64,000 nucleotides of DNA, taken from positions 1 to 64,000 of the forward strand of contig JACVTC010000260.1 of the NCBI GenBank assembly GCA_016946835.1, in the 5' to 3' direction. Position numbers and translations under genes: made by a program. Shown one piece after another: positions 24,510-39,214 of this stretch. This stretch comes from Neocallimastix lanati (nom. inval.). Taxonomy: Eukaryota > Neocallimastigomycota > Neocallimastigomycetes > Neocallimastigales > Neocallimastigaceae. The notes under the pieces were generated by a model. That model did no database searches. It had not been told where the DNA came from and worked only from the letters and a program-made list of their open reading frames with translations. Position 1 is the first letter of the stretch. Every line of letters begins with the position of its first letter.

Positions 24510-24823
24510 ATATTTTTCTTAATAAGAATATTTAAAGATATATAAACTGAAATTTATGCAAAATATAAAATATATAATTTTTTATTTTTAAATAATATAA
24601 AATATATATATATATATATTATTTCAAGTGATTAAAAAATGGAAACAATACATAAAATAAATATCATAACATAATAAATTTACTTTTAATATAGTAAATA
24701 TATTATTTTTTTATTAAACTTTATGAATAAAATCATAAAAATACGATTTAGATTCGTTTAACTACTTTATATTTTTAGAATATTTAATTAAACCGAGATA
24801 TTCATTTTTAAAAAAAAAAATAA

Positions 24824-24854
<31 letters not shown>

Positions 24855-26604
24855 TATTAATTCTCATTGTACCAAACATAATAAAATTAACCCTATTCTT
24901 TTTCCTTTCACATAATGAATATCGGTAATTAGTATTTCATTATTTAACAAAACAGTTCTTTTTAATTCAATTCAGTAAAACATTTTAAAATATTTAAAAT
25001 ATATTATAAATATTTTAAATATAAACATTATATTATATAATATTTATTTTTACATTTTTAGTAAAGATAAAATAAGAAATCTAAAAGTAGACACCAAAAT
25101 ATTTTTTTGGAATAACCTTAAAATTAGCAGAACTTGTTAAGAGTAATTTCAAAAATATAAAATTAAAGATTAATAATATATATATATATATTTAAGGTAT
25201 TTATTTATATTAGTATATTACATACATATTTACTTATTAATTTATTTATCTAATAATAATAAAACTTTTTATTGATTTAATTGTTTTTATAAAAATAAAA
25301 ACAAAAAAATATTTGAATTCGGGATTTAAATTTAATAATATAAATAATATTCACTATAGCTTTCCTATTAATATATATATACAGAAATAGAATAATATAT
25401 ATAGTAGAAACAATATATATTATATAAATTAAATTACTATGATAAAAAAATTTGACTTTTATTGAAAATTAAATCAAACAAATAAGTAAAAGTACTAATA
25501 AAATACCTGATATATTAACTAACAAAAATTAATAATAAAAAATATTTCTATTTTAAAATAACACCACAAAATAAAACAATTAAATATAATAACTAATAAA
25601 AAATAATAATAAAATATATTTTTAATTAGAATAACACCTCTAAATAAATCAATTAAATAAAATATGTAATAAAAATAATAATAAAATATCAACTAAATTA
25701 AAATATATTAACTGAAAAAAATAAAAATTTAGAATTAAATATAATAACAGAAATAAAATAATATTGTAAATAAAATAATGAAATAAAATAAAAAAAAATT
25801 AAGTATATGTAACAATTTATAATTAATATAATATACTTTTCAAAAATTATTCATTATTCAAAATAAAAATTGAAGTTTTTGAAACTATAATTAAAATTAA
25901 TATAAAAATAAATATTAAAAGGTAATACCTTTAATAACATTAATAACCGTAATAACAATAGATATATATTCATTAATAATTTATATTGAAATTTAAAAAT
26001 AAAAAATATTTAATACATTTTTTATTTATATTTTTATTAATAATAATTTATATTTCTATTAAATAAATAGTTTTAATTAAATCAATAATAATATATTTAA
26101 ATTAGAAATTGTTCATATGAAATATATATATCTATGATCCATAATACTATTAATATAAATAATAATATAAATAATAATAAAAATAATAATAATATAATAT
26201 TAAAATTAAAATTAATAATTGTAATAAAATTAAAAATAATATTAATATTAATGATTGTAATAATAATATTACTATTTTTATGTTAATACTAATAATATTA
26301 ATAATAAATTTTAAAATAAAATTAAATATATAATATTTTAAAGCAAAAATAAAAATAAAATAAAAATTTTTTTTTTATTGTTTTAATTATTTTGTCTGAA
26401 ATATTTATTAAATAACTTTTTATCCTATTAAGGTATATTTTAAAAAATTTATATTTCATATTTATAATTGAAGATTATTGTAATAATAATTTTTATAAGA
26501 AAATTCTTTGAGTTTTTGATTTTTTTTTAACTCTAATATAAAAAGGTTTTTATATATTTTTAATATTTTTGAACATTTTTTTTAGATATTTTTAATATTT
26601 CTAG

Positions 26605-26642
<38 letters not shown>

Positions 26643-27081
26643 AAAAGCAAATTAAATACATTAAAATATAAGAACTAAAATAAGTTTATTTAAATTGCTA
26701 ATAAAAATTTTTATTTTTATTATTTTTAAAGGAAAGAAATAAATCATTTCCAAATAAAAGAAGGTTAAGTAACAATTATTATAAAAACTTTAATGTATAA
26801 TCAATTTATCATTCTGTGTTACATTTTCCATATTTATTTTTTCCAAAAATTACTTATTTTGTTTATATTTATTACTCATATAATGATATTTGAATACAAC
26901 TATATGAGTAATGAATATTCTATGTCAATATTAACATTGATATAGAATGAAACTTTAATTAATAATAAATTAAAATTATTATATAAAATTTATACAAATT
27001 ATAAATTACTTTATTTTAAAAATAATTTTATTTAATATATTAGATAAGGTTTAGGAGTATAAAAATTTCCATTTTTTATCA

Positions 27082-27232
27082 ATATCTTATGTTTTTAATT
27101 TATGATATAAAAATTTATATAATAATTTATCCATATTTATTTTTTTTTAATTAAAAATCTTATATTTTTAATTTATGATGTAAAAATTTATTTATTAATT
27201 TATCCATATTTATTTTTTTAATTAAAAATAAT
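27082..27232 (+). repeat. Tandem duplication of a ~90-bp AT segment
   Basis: Two adjacent copies share tttttaatttatgat, aaaaattta and aatttatccatatttatttt in the same order, with small differences. Non-coding. Confidence 0.8.
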
Positions 27233-30200
27233 TTATTTATAAATATTTCAGAAACTTTAATTAATATTATTTTTTAAATAATTAATAGATTGATTAATAA
27301 ACTTCAAATCAGTATAATTAAAAACTTTTGCATTAATATTTTTTTTTAATTTTTTATGTTTTATGTATATATAAGGATAAATTAATTAAAGATATTTTGA
27401 GGTATTAAATATTTTTAATTTTTTAAAATAACATTGTAAATAAACAATAAAATCTAATTCTTATTTTACAATTTTCTGTTTTATAATTTATCATATTATC
27501 TTTTATTTCTATAGATTAAGAATGATATATATACAATATTTTATATTTTTTAATAATAAATGATGTGATATTAAAAATATATATATATATATATTTATCT
27601 AAGCCCTATATTTGTTTATAATAAATATTATTTAATATATTTTAAATATACATACTTTACGTATTGATTTACTTTATATATTGAATTACATTCCTGTGGA
27701 TTTTGTAGGTTCCTATTTTTACTCAAATTATTATTTATTTAACTTATTGATTTATAATATTTAATAATTTAATTACATATATAAATTTAATATTTCATTA
27801 AACAATAAACTGAATTAAACTATACAATCATAGAATATGTATGTAATAATTACAAATAATTTGTTATATTTATTATTTACTTATAAATCAATAATTATAT
27901 TTTATAGAAAAATAAATAACGTTAATTTATTATGATAATCTAATATTTTTTTTTCGTTTTTTACTTTTAATTTATTTATTCCATTTTTTTTTCAATTAAA
28001 TAGTATTTTTTTATTCAACATAAATTATTATTGTTTTAAAAGTGATATTTGAAATACATATTATGAAACTATAATAAATATAATAGTAATACATATATTA
28101 TAAAATATAAATATAAAAAATAAATTAATCATCAATACTAATCTTTAGTAAAGTAATTTGCACTAAGTATTAATTATTTTGTGTGTTAATGTTTTTCATT
28201 TACAAATCCACTCTAAAAAAAAAAAGAAAAAAATTAGTTTAGCAAATATAGTAATTTTCTTAAATTTTATGCATAGAAATAAATTTTATTTCATTGTACA
28301 TATTAAATAGTTGACCTTAACATTTAAAATTAATATTAAATGTTATTGTTTATTAAATTTTTTATTATAAGTTAAAGTTTAAAACAAATTATAATATATT
28401 ATAGAGTATAACAATAAATTTATTACGTTTTAGATTTACGATACCAAAAAAAGAAAATTAATAATAATTGAAATAATTATAATAATAATAAGATATATTA
28501 AAATATATTTTAATATTAAATATTTAAAAAAAAAAAAAAAAAATAAATAAATCAAATAAAAATAAAAAAAAAGTAAAAAAAAAAAAAAAATTAAAAGAAA
28601 ATATCAAAATTTTTAATTTATAAACTTAGCCAAAAATATATTTAATTAATTTTTTTGATCTATTTAATAAACATTTTAAAAAGTTAAAAATCAATATATA
28701 TTAATTAAAATCAAGGTATAGATTTAATATTATTAAAAATTAATTAATATATATTTTAAAATTTTGTATAACAATTAATAATTAAATTAAAAAAAAATTA
28801 ATTTCTTTATTAGGATTAATTAATTTAAAATGTTTTGAAAAATTTTTCAGACTTAAATTTTAAAATTATATATTAAATTAAACTTTATTCAGATTTACGC
28901 CATTTAATAAAATCTTAAATTCCGTTTTTTATATGATAATTACTACTATTTGGTTCCTTTATATTTTCTTTGTATAATATTAATATTTTTATATTTTTGC
29001 AATTTTAAATAAATTTATAAATATAAAATATATATTTATTTATTATAAATATTTTTAATATATTTTAAATATTTATATTAAACATTTATATTTAAATTTA
29101 ATAAAACATATTACAAATACTATTAGGAAACTTCTTATTTTTTAAACAATAACTTATTTAATTTTAACTTCTAATGTAATAAAGTACAACATTTATGTAT
29201 AAGGAAATTAATTATTTAAATAAGCATTGTTCTAAATAATATAACATAGTCATTAGTCATACAAAATTAATTGAATGAACCCCTATAGAATTTTTATACT
29301 TCTAAAAGTTATTTTATATTATTTTTTTTTTTATTTTTTATTTTTATATTTATAAGTTATTTTATATAATATTTTTTTTATTTTATTGTATAACTTAATT
29401 TATATTATTATTGTAATTTTATTTTTATTTTTATATTTATAATTAATTTAATCTTATTTTATTTTACTTTTTTTTTAATTTTTAAAAATTGTTTTATACA
29501 TTTTAAAAAATATATTATACTTTATAAATATCTTTAAAATGAATTTATTAATAATTTTATATATACTTAAGAACAATGAAAACTTAATATATAATAGTGG
29601 ATTCGGAATTTATAGAATGAAAGTTGTTTATTCTTTTATTTAAATAAATGTTTATTATTAATTTATAATACTATTCATTATTTTTAATATAAAGTTGAGC
29701 GATGTTCTTCTCTGTTTGTTAGGTGGTATCTCTATCTATATATTTTTTATACAATAAAAACATATATATATTGATACAAAAGGCTTTTCAAATAAATTTT
29801 TTATTTAAAAAAATAAAATAAAATAAAATAAAATAAAATAAAAAAATGTACTTATTAATTATAAATTTTACTAACTACTAATATAACGAAATTTGATATT
29901 TTTTTATATTTATTAACTTATTATATTATAATATAAAGTATAAATGGTTTATCAATTTATTTTATTAAAACATAATTATAAATATTTTAAATTTTAATGA
30001 CACTTAATATTTTAATTGTATTATTAGAATTAAATTTCTTTTCATTTATTACATTTTACCAGTATTCTTTTTTTAATTATATTTATTTATTTAAATTTTC
30101 AACGGTTTACTTTTATATTTCATTAAGTATTTTTCTACTTATTTTATTTTAATATTTTATTTAATTATTTTTATATCACTACTAATACTTTATTTATATA

Positions 30201-30639
30201 CTTCATTAAAGTATTAATATAAAAGTTTTACTTTTAGATTTCTTTATATTTTTTATATGAATATTTTAATAACTTATTATATTTTTATTAATATTTTATT
30301 TTTATATTTCAATAAATTATTTATTTTAATACGTTATTTTTATATTTCATTTAAGTATTTATTTTAATAATTTATTTTTTTATTTCATTTAAGTATTTAT
30401 TTTAATACTTTATTTTTTTATTTCATATAAGTATTTATTTTAATACTTTATTTTTATATTTCATTAAAAGTATAAATTTATATTTCATTAAAGTATTAAT
30501 ACTTTATTTTTATATTTCATCAAAGGATTTTAATAAATACTTTATTATAATATTCATTTAATTATTTTTACTTTTTATCCATAATATTTTTTAATATTTT
30601 ATAACAACATTATTATAATTTTTTTTTGATCCTGTTATT

Positions 30640-32570
30640 TCTATAAATACTTTAATATTTCATTTAATTATTTTTTAAATTCTTCACATTACTATCTTAT
30701 TTAATTATTTTTATAAGCACTTCACTTTACTATTTTATCTTTTTTTTTATAATTACTTCATATTAATATTTTATTTAAATATTCTTATAAATACTTCACT
30801 TTAATATTCTATTTAATTATTTTTATATATACTTCACTTTAATATTCTATTTAATTATTTTTATAGTTACTTTACTTTAATATTCTATTTAATTATTTTT
30901 ATAGTTACTTCACTTTACTATTTTATCTTATTTTTTTATAATTACTTCACTTTACTATTTTATTTAATTATTTTAATAAATACTTCACTTTAATTTTTTA
31001 TTTAATTATACTTATAAATATTTCATTTTAATATTTTATTTAAATATTTTTATAGTTACTTCACTTTACTATTTTATTTAATTATTCTAATAAATACTTC
31101 GCTTAAATGTTTTATTTAAATATTCTTATAAATACTTCACTTTACTATTTATTTAATTATACTTATAAACACTTTAATTTTTTATTTAATTATTTTTATA
31201 AATACTTCACATTACTATATTATTTAATTATTTTTATAAGCACTTCACTTTACTATTTTATTTAATTATTCTAATAAATACTTCGCTTAAATATTTTATT
31301 TAATTATTTTAATAAATACTTCACTTTAATATTTTATTTAATTATTTTAATAAATACTTCATTTTAATATTCTATTTAATTATTTTTATAGTTACTTCAC
31401 TTTAATATTTTATTTAATTATACATATAAATATTTCATTTTAATATTTTATTTAATTATTTTTATAAGCACTTCACTTTACTATTTTATTTAATTATTCT
31501 AATAAATACTTCACTTTAATATTTTATTTAATTATTTTAATAAATACTTCATTTTAATATTCTATTTAATTATTTTTATAGTTACTTCACTTTAATATTT
31601 TATTTAAATATTTTTATAGTTACTTCACTTTACTATTTTATTTAATTATTCTAATAAATACTTCGCTTAAATGTTTTATTTAAATATTCTTATAAATACT
31701 TCACTTTACTATTTATTTAATTATACTTATAAACACTTTAATTTTTTATTTAATTATTTTTATAAGCACTTCACTTTACTATTTTATCTTATTTTTTTAT
31801 AATTACTTCACTTTAATATTTTATTTAATTACTTTAATAAATACTTCACTTTAATATTCTATTTAATTATTTTTATATTTACTTCACTTTGATATTTTAT
31901 TTAATTATATATATAAATATTTCATTTTAATTTTTTATTTAATTATTTTTATAAATACTTCACTTTAATATTCTATTTAATTATTTTTATAGTTACTTCA
32001 CTTTAACATTCTATTTAATTATTTTTATAGTTACTTCACTTTACTATTTTATCTTATTTTTTTATAATTACTTCACTTTAATATTTTATTTAATTATTTT
32101 AATAAATACTTCATTTTAATATTCTATTTAATTATTTTTATAGTTACTTCACTTTAATATTTTATTTAATTATACATATAAATATTTCATTTTAATATTT
32201 TATTTAAATATTCTTATAAATACTTCATTTTACTACTTTATTCAAAAATTTTTTAAATACTTCACATTACTATAATATTTAATTATTTTTATAAGCACTT
32301 CACTTTACTATTTTATCTTATTTTTTTATAATTACTTCACTTTAATATTTTATTTAATTATTTTAATAAATACTTCACTTTAATATTCTATTTATTTTTA
32401 TAGTTACTTCACTTTAATATTTTATTTAATTATACATATAAATATTTCATTTTAATATTTTATTTAAATATTCTTATAAATACTTCATTTTACTACTTTA
32501 TTTAAAATTTTTTAAATACTTCATTATTACCATTTTATTTAATTATTTTTATAAATATTTCACTTTAAAA
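30640..32570 (+). repeat. ~38-bp AT-rich minisatellite array (about 50 degenerate units)
   Basis: The phrase tacttcactttaatatt recurs throughout, followed by tatttaattatttttata, with a usual spacing of about 38 bases and variable linkers. Higher-order repetition is visible: longer blocks of several units recur at about 31390-31460, 32090-32210 and 32390-32500. Looser relatives extend upstream to about 30100 (tatttcattaaagtatt) and recur at 46200-46560. No coding potential. Confidence 0.85.
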
Positions 32571-33839
32571 TTTATTTAAATATTTTTGAATTTTTTATAT
32601 TTTATTTTATATATTAATAGAGGATTTTTATTAATTAATGATTATAATATTTCATTACCAAATTTTAATAAATACTTTACTTTTATATATTTTATGGCAT
32701 ATTTTTATATATTTTACTTTAATAAAAAAAAGTGAAAATAAAAATATAAAAATAAAAATATAAAAATCTGAAATATTAATAAAAATATTTTAATAAAATA
32801 TAAAAAAAGTATTGATAAAGGTATAAAAACAATTAATAAAAATATAAAAACAATATTATTAATACGTAATTTTTATATTTGATTAAAATATTTTTATGAG
32901 TAAAAGTTTATATAAATAATTTAATTTCTCTATAATTTTTTTTTTTTTATATTTTATTAGGTGTTAATATTAATCCTTTCTTCTATATTTTAAAAAATAA
33001 TTTTATTATATATTTTTAAATTTTATTAAAATATTGATATATTTAACTTTTATTTTTTTTAATTATTTTTATAAAATATTTATAATTTATTTAGGTATTT
33101 CTAATATTAAAATAAATAATTAAATAAAAATAAAAGTTAAGTAATTTTACTATAATTTTAATTTTTTTATTTCTTTAATGTATTCCTATGAAAACTTTTT
33201 ATTTCATTAAAGTACTTTTATAAAAACTTTATTTTTATATATATAATAAATATTTTTAATTATATTTATTTTTATTTTTAATTTAAATATTTTTTAATAA
33301 CACTTCCATATATTATTTAAATATTTTACTTCTTTATTTTCATTTTTAATGTTTTTCTTAAAGTATTCTTTATTAACACTTTAGTTTGATATTTCATTAA
33401 ACTATTTTTATTAACCCCTTTGCATAATATATAAATATTTTATATTATTATTAATACTTTAATTTTATAATTTTATAAAATTATGTATTTTTATTAGCAT
33501 CTTATTCAAGTAGGTTTTATTTACTTTTATATCATAATTAATATTTTATTTTTCATATATTATTAAGTAATTTTTTAATAAATTTTATTTTTAAATTATT
33601 AAATCATTTTAATTAACATTTTTTACGTATTATTTAATTATTTTGAATACCTTTATTAATACTTATTATTAAATTTTTTAAAGCATTTTTAGGAAAACTT
33701 ACTTTAATAACTTATTGAATTATTTTTATTTCTTTTTTAATCTATTATTTCTATATTTCATTAAAATACTTTTATTAATTTTTTAATTTTATATTATATT
33801 AATAATTTTATATGTTATTAATATATTTTTAAGATTTTT

Positions 33840-34160
33840 TAATTTATTGAACAATTAGATACAACCTGTTTATACCAAGCTTTATAGCTTGAATAGCACT
33901 CTTTGAAGGAGATAGCAAAATTTTAGTTTTCATTAGTTATATTTCCTTTCTAGGAATCCAGCTATATGTTTTTCTAACATAATAAATGCCTTGGTAGCTT
34001 CAAATGACCATTGAAAGAATTTCTTGAACAATGTAATCTTCCTGAAATTTGAATCAGCAAATAGATAAGAATCTTACCATAAGCTTAACTTTTCATGCAT
34101 TACTACTTTGGTCTTGCATTCTTTATGAAGGATTTGTTTATGTTTTAATTGGATATTAGA
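33840..34160 (-). pseudogene. Decayed coding remnant, possibly from a retroelement
   Basis: This ~320 bp patch is clearly less AT-rich than its surroundings. Read on the minus strand from about 34140, one frame gives a protein-like stretch broken by a single stop, including FRKITLFKKFFQWSFEATKA followed by a Phe/Leu/Glu/Lys-rich run; a second frame downstream gives KTKILLSPSKSAIQAIKLGI. The K-x-F-x-W-S-x-E-A-x-x-A-F pattern recalls the segment joining reverse transcriptase to RNase H in Ty3-type retrotransposons, but it is too short to be sure. No LTRs or other domains were seen. Confidence 0.35.
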
Positions 34161-34974
34161 GTAGAAATATTTATTTTATTTACGAATGGTTAAACAAATA
34201 GAACAAACAGAATACGATTAATTAATGTATTTTTTAATTTTAAAAAGTTCAATTTTTTCATTAGTAAAAATAAAAAGTAATTGAGCCATATATACCATTT
34301 GAAGATCCTTGTATAAAAATATTATTTTATTATATCATACATTAGAAATTTGATAAAGTAATAGTCTCATTTTTTTAATGGAAATGATTAAAATAGTATC
34401 TTCATTAAATATATCTTAAAATCTTTATTTTCGTTTTTAATACAGATTCAATTTTATTACAGTTATCTAAAATATTATTAATAAATAAATTAAATAAAAT
34501 AAGAGTAAGAGAATACTTTTGTCAACTCCACAGTGAATATCAAAATTTTTTGAAACAATTCTAAAATAAAAAGAATATATATATATATATAAGTTCTGGA
34601 AAATAAATATAAATTAGAAAAGAAATTAACTCTTTTATTACAAATACGGAAATAAAACATTTTATAAATAAAATATGAAAAATATATATTAAAAAATGAG
34701 CTTTTTTAAACTCTAAAAACGCTATCGCTATGTACTTAAACTTTATTAAATTATTTCTAATACAGATTTATGCTCTAAAAATATAGAAAATTAAAGAATA
34801 TTACGTATTTCAAGATTACAAAAACCAAATTATTCAGAAATAAGTTTTTTCTCAAATTTATATTTAAAAATATTATTATTCCTTCGAAATAATTTTTAAT
34901 TGTAAATATAAATTTAAAATATATATAAAAATAAATAACGTAATTGAACAGTTTAAATAACTAAAATATTAATA

Positions 34975-35520
34975 TAATGAAACCAATAAAAAATAGTATA
35001 TATGAAATATAAATAAAATTAACAATAAAATGTAGAAATGAAATATAAATAAAATAAACAATGAAAGATAGAAATGAAATATATATAAAATAAGTAATGA
35101 AATGAGGAAATGAAATATAAATAAAATAAACAACGAAATGTAAGTATGAAGTATAAATAAAATAAACAACAAAAATGTAGATATCAAATATAATATAAAA
35201 ATAAATAAATAAAATGTAGAAATGAAATATAATAAAATAAACAATTAAACTTAGAAATGAAATATAAATAAAATAAATAATGAAAAGTAGAAATGAAATA
35301 TAAATAAAATAAATAATGAAAAGTAGAAATGAAATATAAATAAAATAAATAATGAAAAGTAGAAATGAAATATAAATAAAATAAATAATGAAAAGTAGAA
35401 ATGAAATATAAATAAAATAAATAATGAAAAGTAGAAATGAAATATAAATAAAATAAACAATTAAATGTAAGTATGAAATATAAATAAAATAAACAACTAA
35501 AATATAGATATGAAATATAA
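34975..35520. repeat. 36-bp tandem repeat array
   Basis: About 13-15 copies of a 36-base unit (aatgaaaagtagaaatgaaa plus tataaataaaataaat). The central copies (35265-35460) are almost identical and the flanking ones diverged. Because 36 is a multiple of three, the minus strand stays open over two stretches of 91 and 69 codons reading a 12-residue Phe/Ile/Leu motif. I treat that as chance. Confidence 0.9.
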
Positions 35521-35574
35521 ATAAATAAATAAATGTAAATGTAATATACTGATAAAGTTAATAAATAAATAAGT

Positions 35575-35575
<1 letters not shown>

Positions 35576-35605
<30 letters not shown>
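35576..35605. repeat. Poly-A run of ~29 bases
   Basis: An uninterrupted homopolymer just beyond the 36-bp array. Run length in such tracts is often unreliable in assemblies. Confidence 0.9.
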
Positions 35606-35608
<3 letters not shown>

Positions 35609-35995
35609 ATATAAAACATTAATTTAATAATATAATTTAATAAAATATTCATATAATGTAAAATTTATATATATAAAGTTAAAGATTAAATATATAGTGA
35701 AAATATATATAAATAAAGAATTGTATATAAGATATACATATAAAAAATGAAATCCTAGTTAAATAAATATTATATATATAACTAGTAGAAAATATAATTT
35801 TAAAATGAGATTAAATAAATTTTATATAATAGATATTAAATAAATAGAAATAATATTAATATATAATAATATAATACAATTGATATCTATATTAATTATT
35901 ATATCTATATTAATTATTAAATAAAAATAAAATAAAATAAAATAAAATAAAATACAATTAATTATTTTATTAATTTATTTTCTTTTAAATTCAAA

Positions 35996-38304
35996 CTATT
36001 TAATTTTTTTTTTTGCTTGCTTTTTTTTCTTTCTTAATCTTCTTTTTTTTCTTCTTAACTCTTTGTTTTTTCTATTTTTAAGAACAAATTCTTGTCTTTT
36101 CCTTTTTAAGTATAAAAATAATTTAGAATTATTTAAATTTCTTGCGAATTTCCAAAGAGTAACTTTTTCAATCTTTTGTTCAGGATTAAAATTATTTTCA
36201 AACAAAATTTTTAATATATCTAGTCGATTAAAAGTAATAGTATATTCTAAAAATTTTTCCATAAATTCTTTTTCCTTACAATTTACAAAATATTTTAATA
36301 AAGAAATTTTTCCTGTATTATCTAATCGCCTAAATAATTTTTTAAATTCATTTTCGTTTTCAATATTCATTTTAGCTTCTAAATTTATGAAATATTTAAT
36401 AATATCCTCGTTAGAATCATTTTTAGTTAAGGAATAATGCAATATAGAATATTTTCTACTATAAACAATTTTATCTTCTATATTACATTTTCTGTCAGCC
36501 AATAATTTGACCATATTTAAATCATTAGAATCCACAGCAAGTTTTATTGGACATTCTCCAAGTGAATTAAACCAATTAATATTACCTTTAAATTCACCTA
36601 ATAGTAATTCAAGTATTTTAATATTTTTTACTTTAATAGCTTTAACTATTGCAGACTTTAATGCTTTATAAAAATTATGATAATTTCTTCTAAATGTTTT
36701 TCTTAAAAGCAATTCTACAAAATTATATAGATTATATTCTATTGCAAATTCCAATGAATTTTTATAGATATCTTTAAAAGGGTTATCTACTTTTAAATTA
36801 GTTTTTTTTAATAAAAAGGAAGCCAACGTACATGCATTATCTTCCGATTTCATATTCATTAAATTAACTAAAGGATTTCTATAAATTTTAATCTTATTAA
36901 TTTCAATATATGAACATAAATCATTAATTACATCTATTTTATCATATAAAGAAAAGTGATCATTTAATACGATGCTTTTAAATAATCCGGTATTATCTTC
37001 TTCATGATTAACAGTTTCAAGTATTTTCTGTCCTTGATGAATTATATCATGAAAAATATCTTTTAATCCTAAAAAAATAGAGACATGGATAATTGTTTGA
37101 TGTTTAAAAATAGAAGTACTTATCATATTGTTGCTTCCAATTTTTATTATATATTTAATTGCTTCCCTATCTTCTTTAAGTAGGGCATAATATATAATTG
37201 TATAATCATAATTATCTTCTCTGTTAACATTATCAGAGTCAATCAATTTTTTAATATCGAAATCCTTTTTAAATAAATAGTCACTTACAAGTGGTGTAAA
37301 TTTATTTTCTATATATTTTAAAGTCCTATTTTTAATTATTTTATCATATTTATATTTTTTAACTTTCTCATTATAAATTTCTTCAGATGTTTCTCGATTT
37401 CTTTTCCTTTGATGTATCACTATCCTATCATTTTTGTAATTATGTCTTTTAATATTATTTTTATTTAGAAGATCGATGGATTCCTTTTCATATTTATTAT
37501 TTAATATGTACTTTTTATTTGTAAAAATGTTTTTATTATGCTTTCTATAATCCGGTTCTTCCTTTTGAATATAGTTATTATATTTATTTCTGTCCTTTCT
37601 TTTTCCCAGTTTTTTCATATTAAAAGTTTTTTCTTTTTCTCTTTCTTCTCTTTTATTTTCTTTAATTAAAAAATCAAAAATAACTTTATTAATTAAATGT
37701 AAATTCTTTTCCATTGACTCTTCTAATATCGTATTTTTATTATTTATTTTAATATTAAGGTCTGCCCCGTATTCTAAAAGAGTTTTAAAGATTGCAATTT
37801 CTTTTTCTTTATAATTATAATAATTCAAATCATTATATATTTTTTCATAAACACCATTATTATTACCACTTATACAGTTATTAAATGCTATTTCCAATGG
37901 ATATTCATTTCCTATTTTATTGTTTATTTCTATATTTTTTAATTTATCATTTTTTAATAATTTTTTTAAAAGATCTATGTCTTTATTTTTAATACTTTTA
38001 ATAAACAATACATTTAAATTTTCTCTGGTTCCTTCATTAAATATGTTTAAGGAAACTTCCTTACTAAAATATTTATATTTATTATTTTTCGATTCATCAT
38101 TTAATGATATATTACCATGACATGTATTGGTTTTTGTTTTTTTTATTTCATTTGATATATCATTAAAATCATTATTTTGATTTATGCCATTTAAATTATT
38201 GTTAAAATCACTTATTTTGGTTAGATTATTATCATAATTATTATTGCTATTATTATTACTCTTAGTATTGGTATTAGTATTTATATGCTTAATGTTATCT
38301 ATAC

Positions 38305-38390
<86 letters not shown>

Positions 38391-38426
38391 GTATTAATAT
38401 GCTTAATATTATCTATACTATTACTA

Positions 38427-38457
<31 letters not shown>

Positions 38458-39170
38458 AATTATTATTATTATTATTATTATTACTATTATTATTATTATT
38501 ATTTCCATCACTTTCATTTAAATGAATATTTCTATAATGAAAACAGAATCTTTTGTTTAATTTATTTTCATTACTACTTTTTTTATTATTAAAGAGTTCA
38601 TTTAAATAAGGATCCCTATACTTAAAACAGAACGTATTGTTTAATTTCTTTTCATTATTACTTTTTATATTTTTAAAGGAATCATTTATACAATTAGAAT
38701 TATTCATTGAATTATTTTTATTAGTTAATTCATATTCTTTTATACTATTTTCATCCGTTAAATCAATTATACCTTTATCTTCTTTAGTTAAATCTATTAT
38801 ATTATTACTTTCATTAGATAAATTTGTTGTCTTATTGTTTTCAGTATTTAAATCTTTTGTATTATTATCGTCATTAGTTAAGTCAATTATTGTTCTATTT
38901 TCATTTTTTAATTCAATTTTTAAATCAGTAGATTTGTATGAAAAAATTACCTTTTCTCTATTTTCAATATTTGTTTTATTCAATATATTAATTGTCTTAT
39001 TATTATTCTTTTTATTTAATATATTATTAACTATTGTATTATTGTATATTTCAAAATTATGTTGAATAATATTATTAATATTATTATTATAATTATTATA
39101 AGTATTATTATTATTATAATTAATACTATTATTATTATTGGAATTAATATTATTATTTTTACTATTATAA

Positions 39171-39214
<44 letters not shown>

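Larger units (their letters stand above)
24100..35995. other. 11.9 kb gene desert
   Basis: No credible gene was found on either strand. Base composition is almost entirely A and T, except for a short patch at 33840-34160 that looks like decayed coding sequence. Contents: 28-bp x5 repeat (24368-24509), TA runs (24605-24620, 24832-24856), (TTTTC)n and poly-T near 26605-26642, a ~95 bp tandem duplication (27082-27232), (AAAAT)n at 29813-29845, a ~38-bp minisatellite (about 30640-32570), a 36-bp repeat (34975-35520) and a 29-A run (35576-35605). Confidence 0.75.

Noticed and set aside
34975-35460. Minus-strand open frames repeating a 12-residue Phe/Ile/Leu motif
   Set aside because: Open only because the 36-bp satellite unit is a multiple of three; composition is pure A/T drift with no flanking gene signals.
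34975-35520. CRISPR-like look of regularly spaced repeats
   Set aside because: Units are contiguous with no unique spacers, and the context is eukaryotic.
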